A DNA stretch of 12,069 nt from Bacillota bacterium (GTDB taxonomy: Bacteria; Bacillota; Clostridia; Acetivibrionales; DSM-1351): assembly GCA_023426005.1 (NCBI GenBank), contig JAFABO010000059.1:1-12069 (forward strand), written 5' to 3'. The notes beneath the pieces were generated by a model. It was not told the DNA's origin. It did no database searches and was given only the letters and a program-made list of their open reading frames with translations. The translations under genes and the position numbers were made by a program. Position 1 is the first letter of the stretch. Each line of letters begins with the position of its first letter. Shown piece after piece: positions 11,616 through 12,069 of the stretch.

Positions 11616-12069
11616 AGAAATGGCACGTGCAATTTTATCACCTGCACTATTCGTTTTTTTAATTTATTAATTTATTGTACTAAATTACAAACAAGCGAAT
11701 ATAGACCGTAAACCCCATATACAAAGAGTGGGAAATATATATTTGGCCAATGAAAATTGCCTGTATGAAAATAAATACATGAAATTCTATTAATTTCAAA
11801 TTGCATAATCAAAACCAAAAATTTTGTTTAGTAACAAAACAGATGTTGAAATTTATGGTTTACTATGTTAAGATTGTTAGTGAAAAAATTAACTAAATCT
11901 ATTGCTTACTAATTTGAACCAGTTCCGAAAAACATTTTCTTTAAATTTCGATTTATGGTTCAATTATACTGAATAGTAAATTGTTCATGGCTTGAGAAAA
12001 ATATTATGGAGTTAATATTTTTAGATACAATCGTGCAGAATAAGAAGGAAAATTTTTTTTGAGCATGTA
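11616..12069. other. AT-rich spacer without a convincing gene
   Basis: About 450 bases, strongly AT-rich, no long frame. It holds inverted repeats TTTTGTT/AACAAAA (11822-11839, 4-base loop) and GAAATT/AATTTC (11781-11797, 5-base loop), a direct repeat ATTTATGGTT (11851-11860 and 11951-11960), and a possible -35 TTGAGA (11992-11997) with AT-rich -10 candidates near 12013-12021. At the very end GAAGGAA (12044-12050) is followed by TTG 12059 and in-frame ATG 12065, which could be the start of a gene lying to the right; only 11 bases are visible. The stretch looks like an upstream control region for such a gene. Confidence 0.4.

Noticed and set aside
11605..11660. Hairpin-like GAATAATGC/GCACTATTC or GTGCA/TGCAC followed by seven T
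   Set aside because: The outer stem has a long loop and a mismatch, the inner stem is only 5 bp, and no plus-strand gene ends here.
11610..11711. 33-codon plus-strand ORF with CAGGAG upstream
   Set aside because: It overlaps the minus-strand promoter of the PRK06851-type gene, contains a seven-T run, has unconvincing composition and no promoter of its own.
1..12069. CRISPR array, tRNA, rRNA or insertion sequence
   Set aside because: No regularly spaced repeats, no cloverleaf or rRNA-like segment, and no transposase or terminal repeats were seen.

Overview
The window looks like the chromosome of a low-G+C, spore-forming, plant-polysaccharide-using Clostridia member. The resemblance is to cellulolytic Clostridium/Ruminiclostridium-type genomes, but I cannot name a species. 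The evidence is AT-rich spacers, strong GGAGG-type ribosome binding sites, several TTG starts, sigma-A promoters with extended -10 boxes, a domain-permuted family 3 glycoside hydrolase, an HD-GYP protein, an AzgA-type purine permease and a PRK06851-type ATPase.

Left part (1-1450): the 3' end of a sugar ABC transporter solute-binding protein gene, a bidirectional terminator, a small minus-strand secreted protein with a Cys-rich metal-binding-like tail, then a tandem pair of very small coiled-coil genes. The pair shares near-identical promoters, starts, 3' ends and terminators but differs in the middle. The second copy carries a frameshift.

Centre-left (1596-4379): a 927-residue GH3 beta-glycosidase in which the acid/base domain precedes the nucleophile-bearing barrel. 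It is visibly richer in G+C than its surroundings.

Centre (4380-5277): the most unusual stretch. About 600 bases without a long gene hold a near-consensus promoter with a 20-bp near-palindrome at its start site, a 10-codon leader ORF whose stop lies just before a strong terminator, a second promoter overlapped by an inverted repeat, a 12-codon leader ORF, and further terminator-like hairpins (five in all). These precede a TTG-started 95-residue helix-turn-helix protein of the CD3324/Mor-like type. I read this as a multi-step attenuation region of unknown signal.

Centre-right (5369-8761): an AraC-family regulator and an HD-GYP c-di-GMP phosphodiesterase are divergent around a 168-base spacer. 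The spacer carries an 18-bp inverted repeat and an 11-bp direct repeat spaced exactly 21 bp, the geometry of AraC-type sites. Then come a possible gene remnant, a metal-ligand-poor VOC protein with a clear promoter, and an unlisted 39-residue basic, hydrophilic protein behind a sporulation-sigma-like promoter.

Right part (8796-12069): a purine permease with an approximately 120-base structured leader containing a perfect 15-bp inverted repeat, a shared convergent terminator, a minus-strand ATPase-like protein with one intact and one decayed P-loop half and a sigma-E-like promoter, then about 450 bases of AT-rich DNA without a convincing gene.

The genes do not form one operon. They are short independent transcription units, most with their own promoter and terminator.
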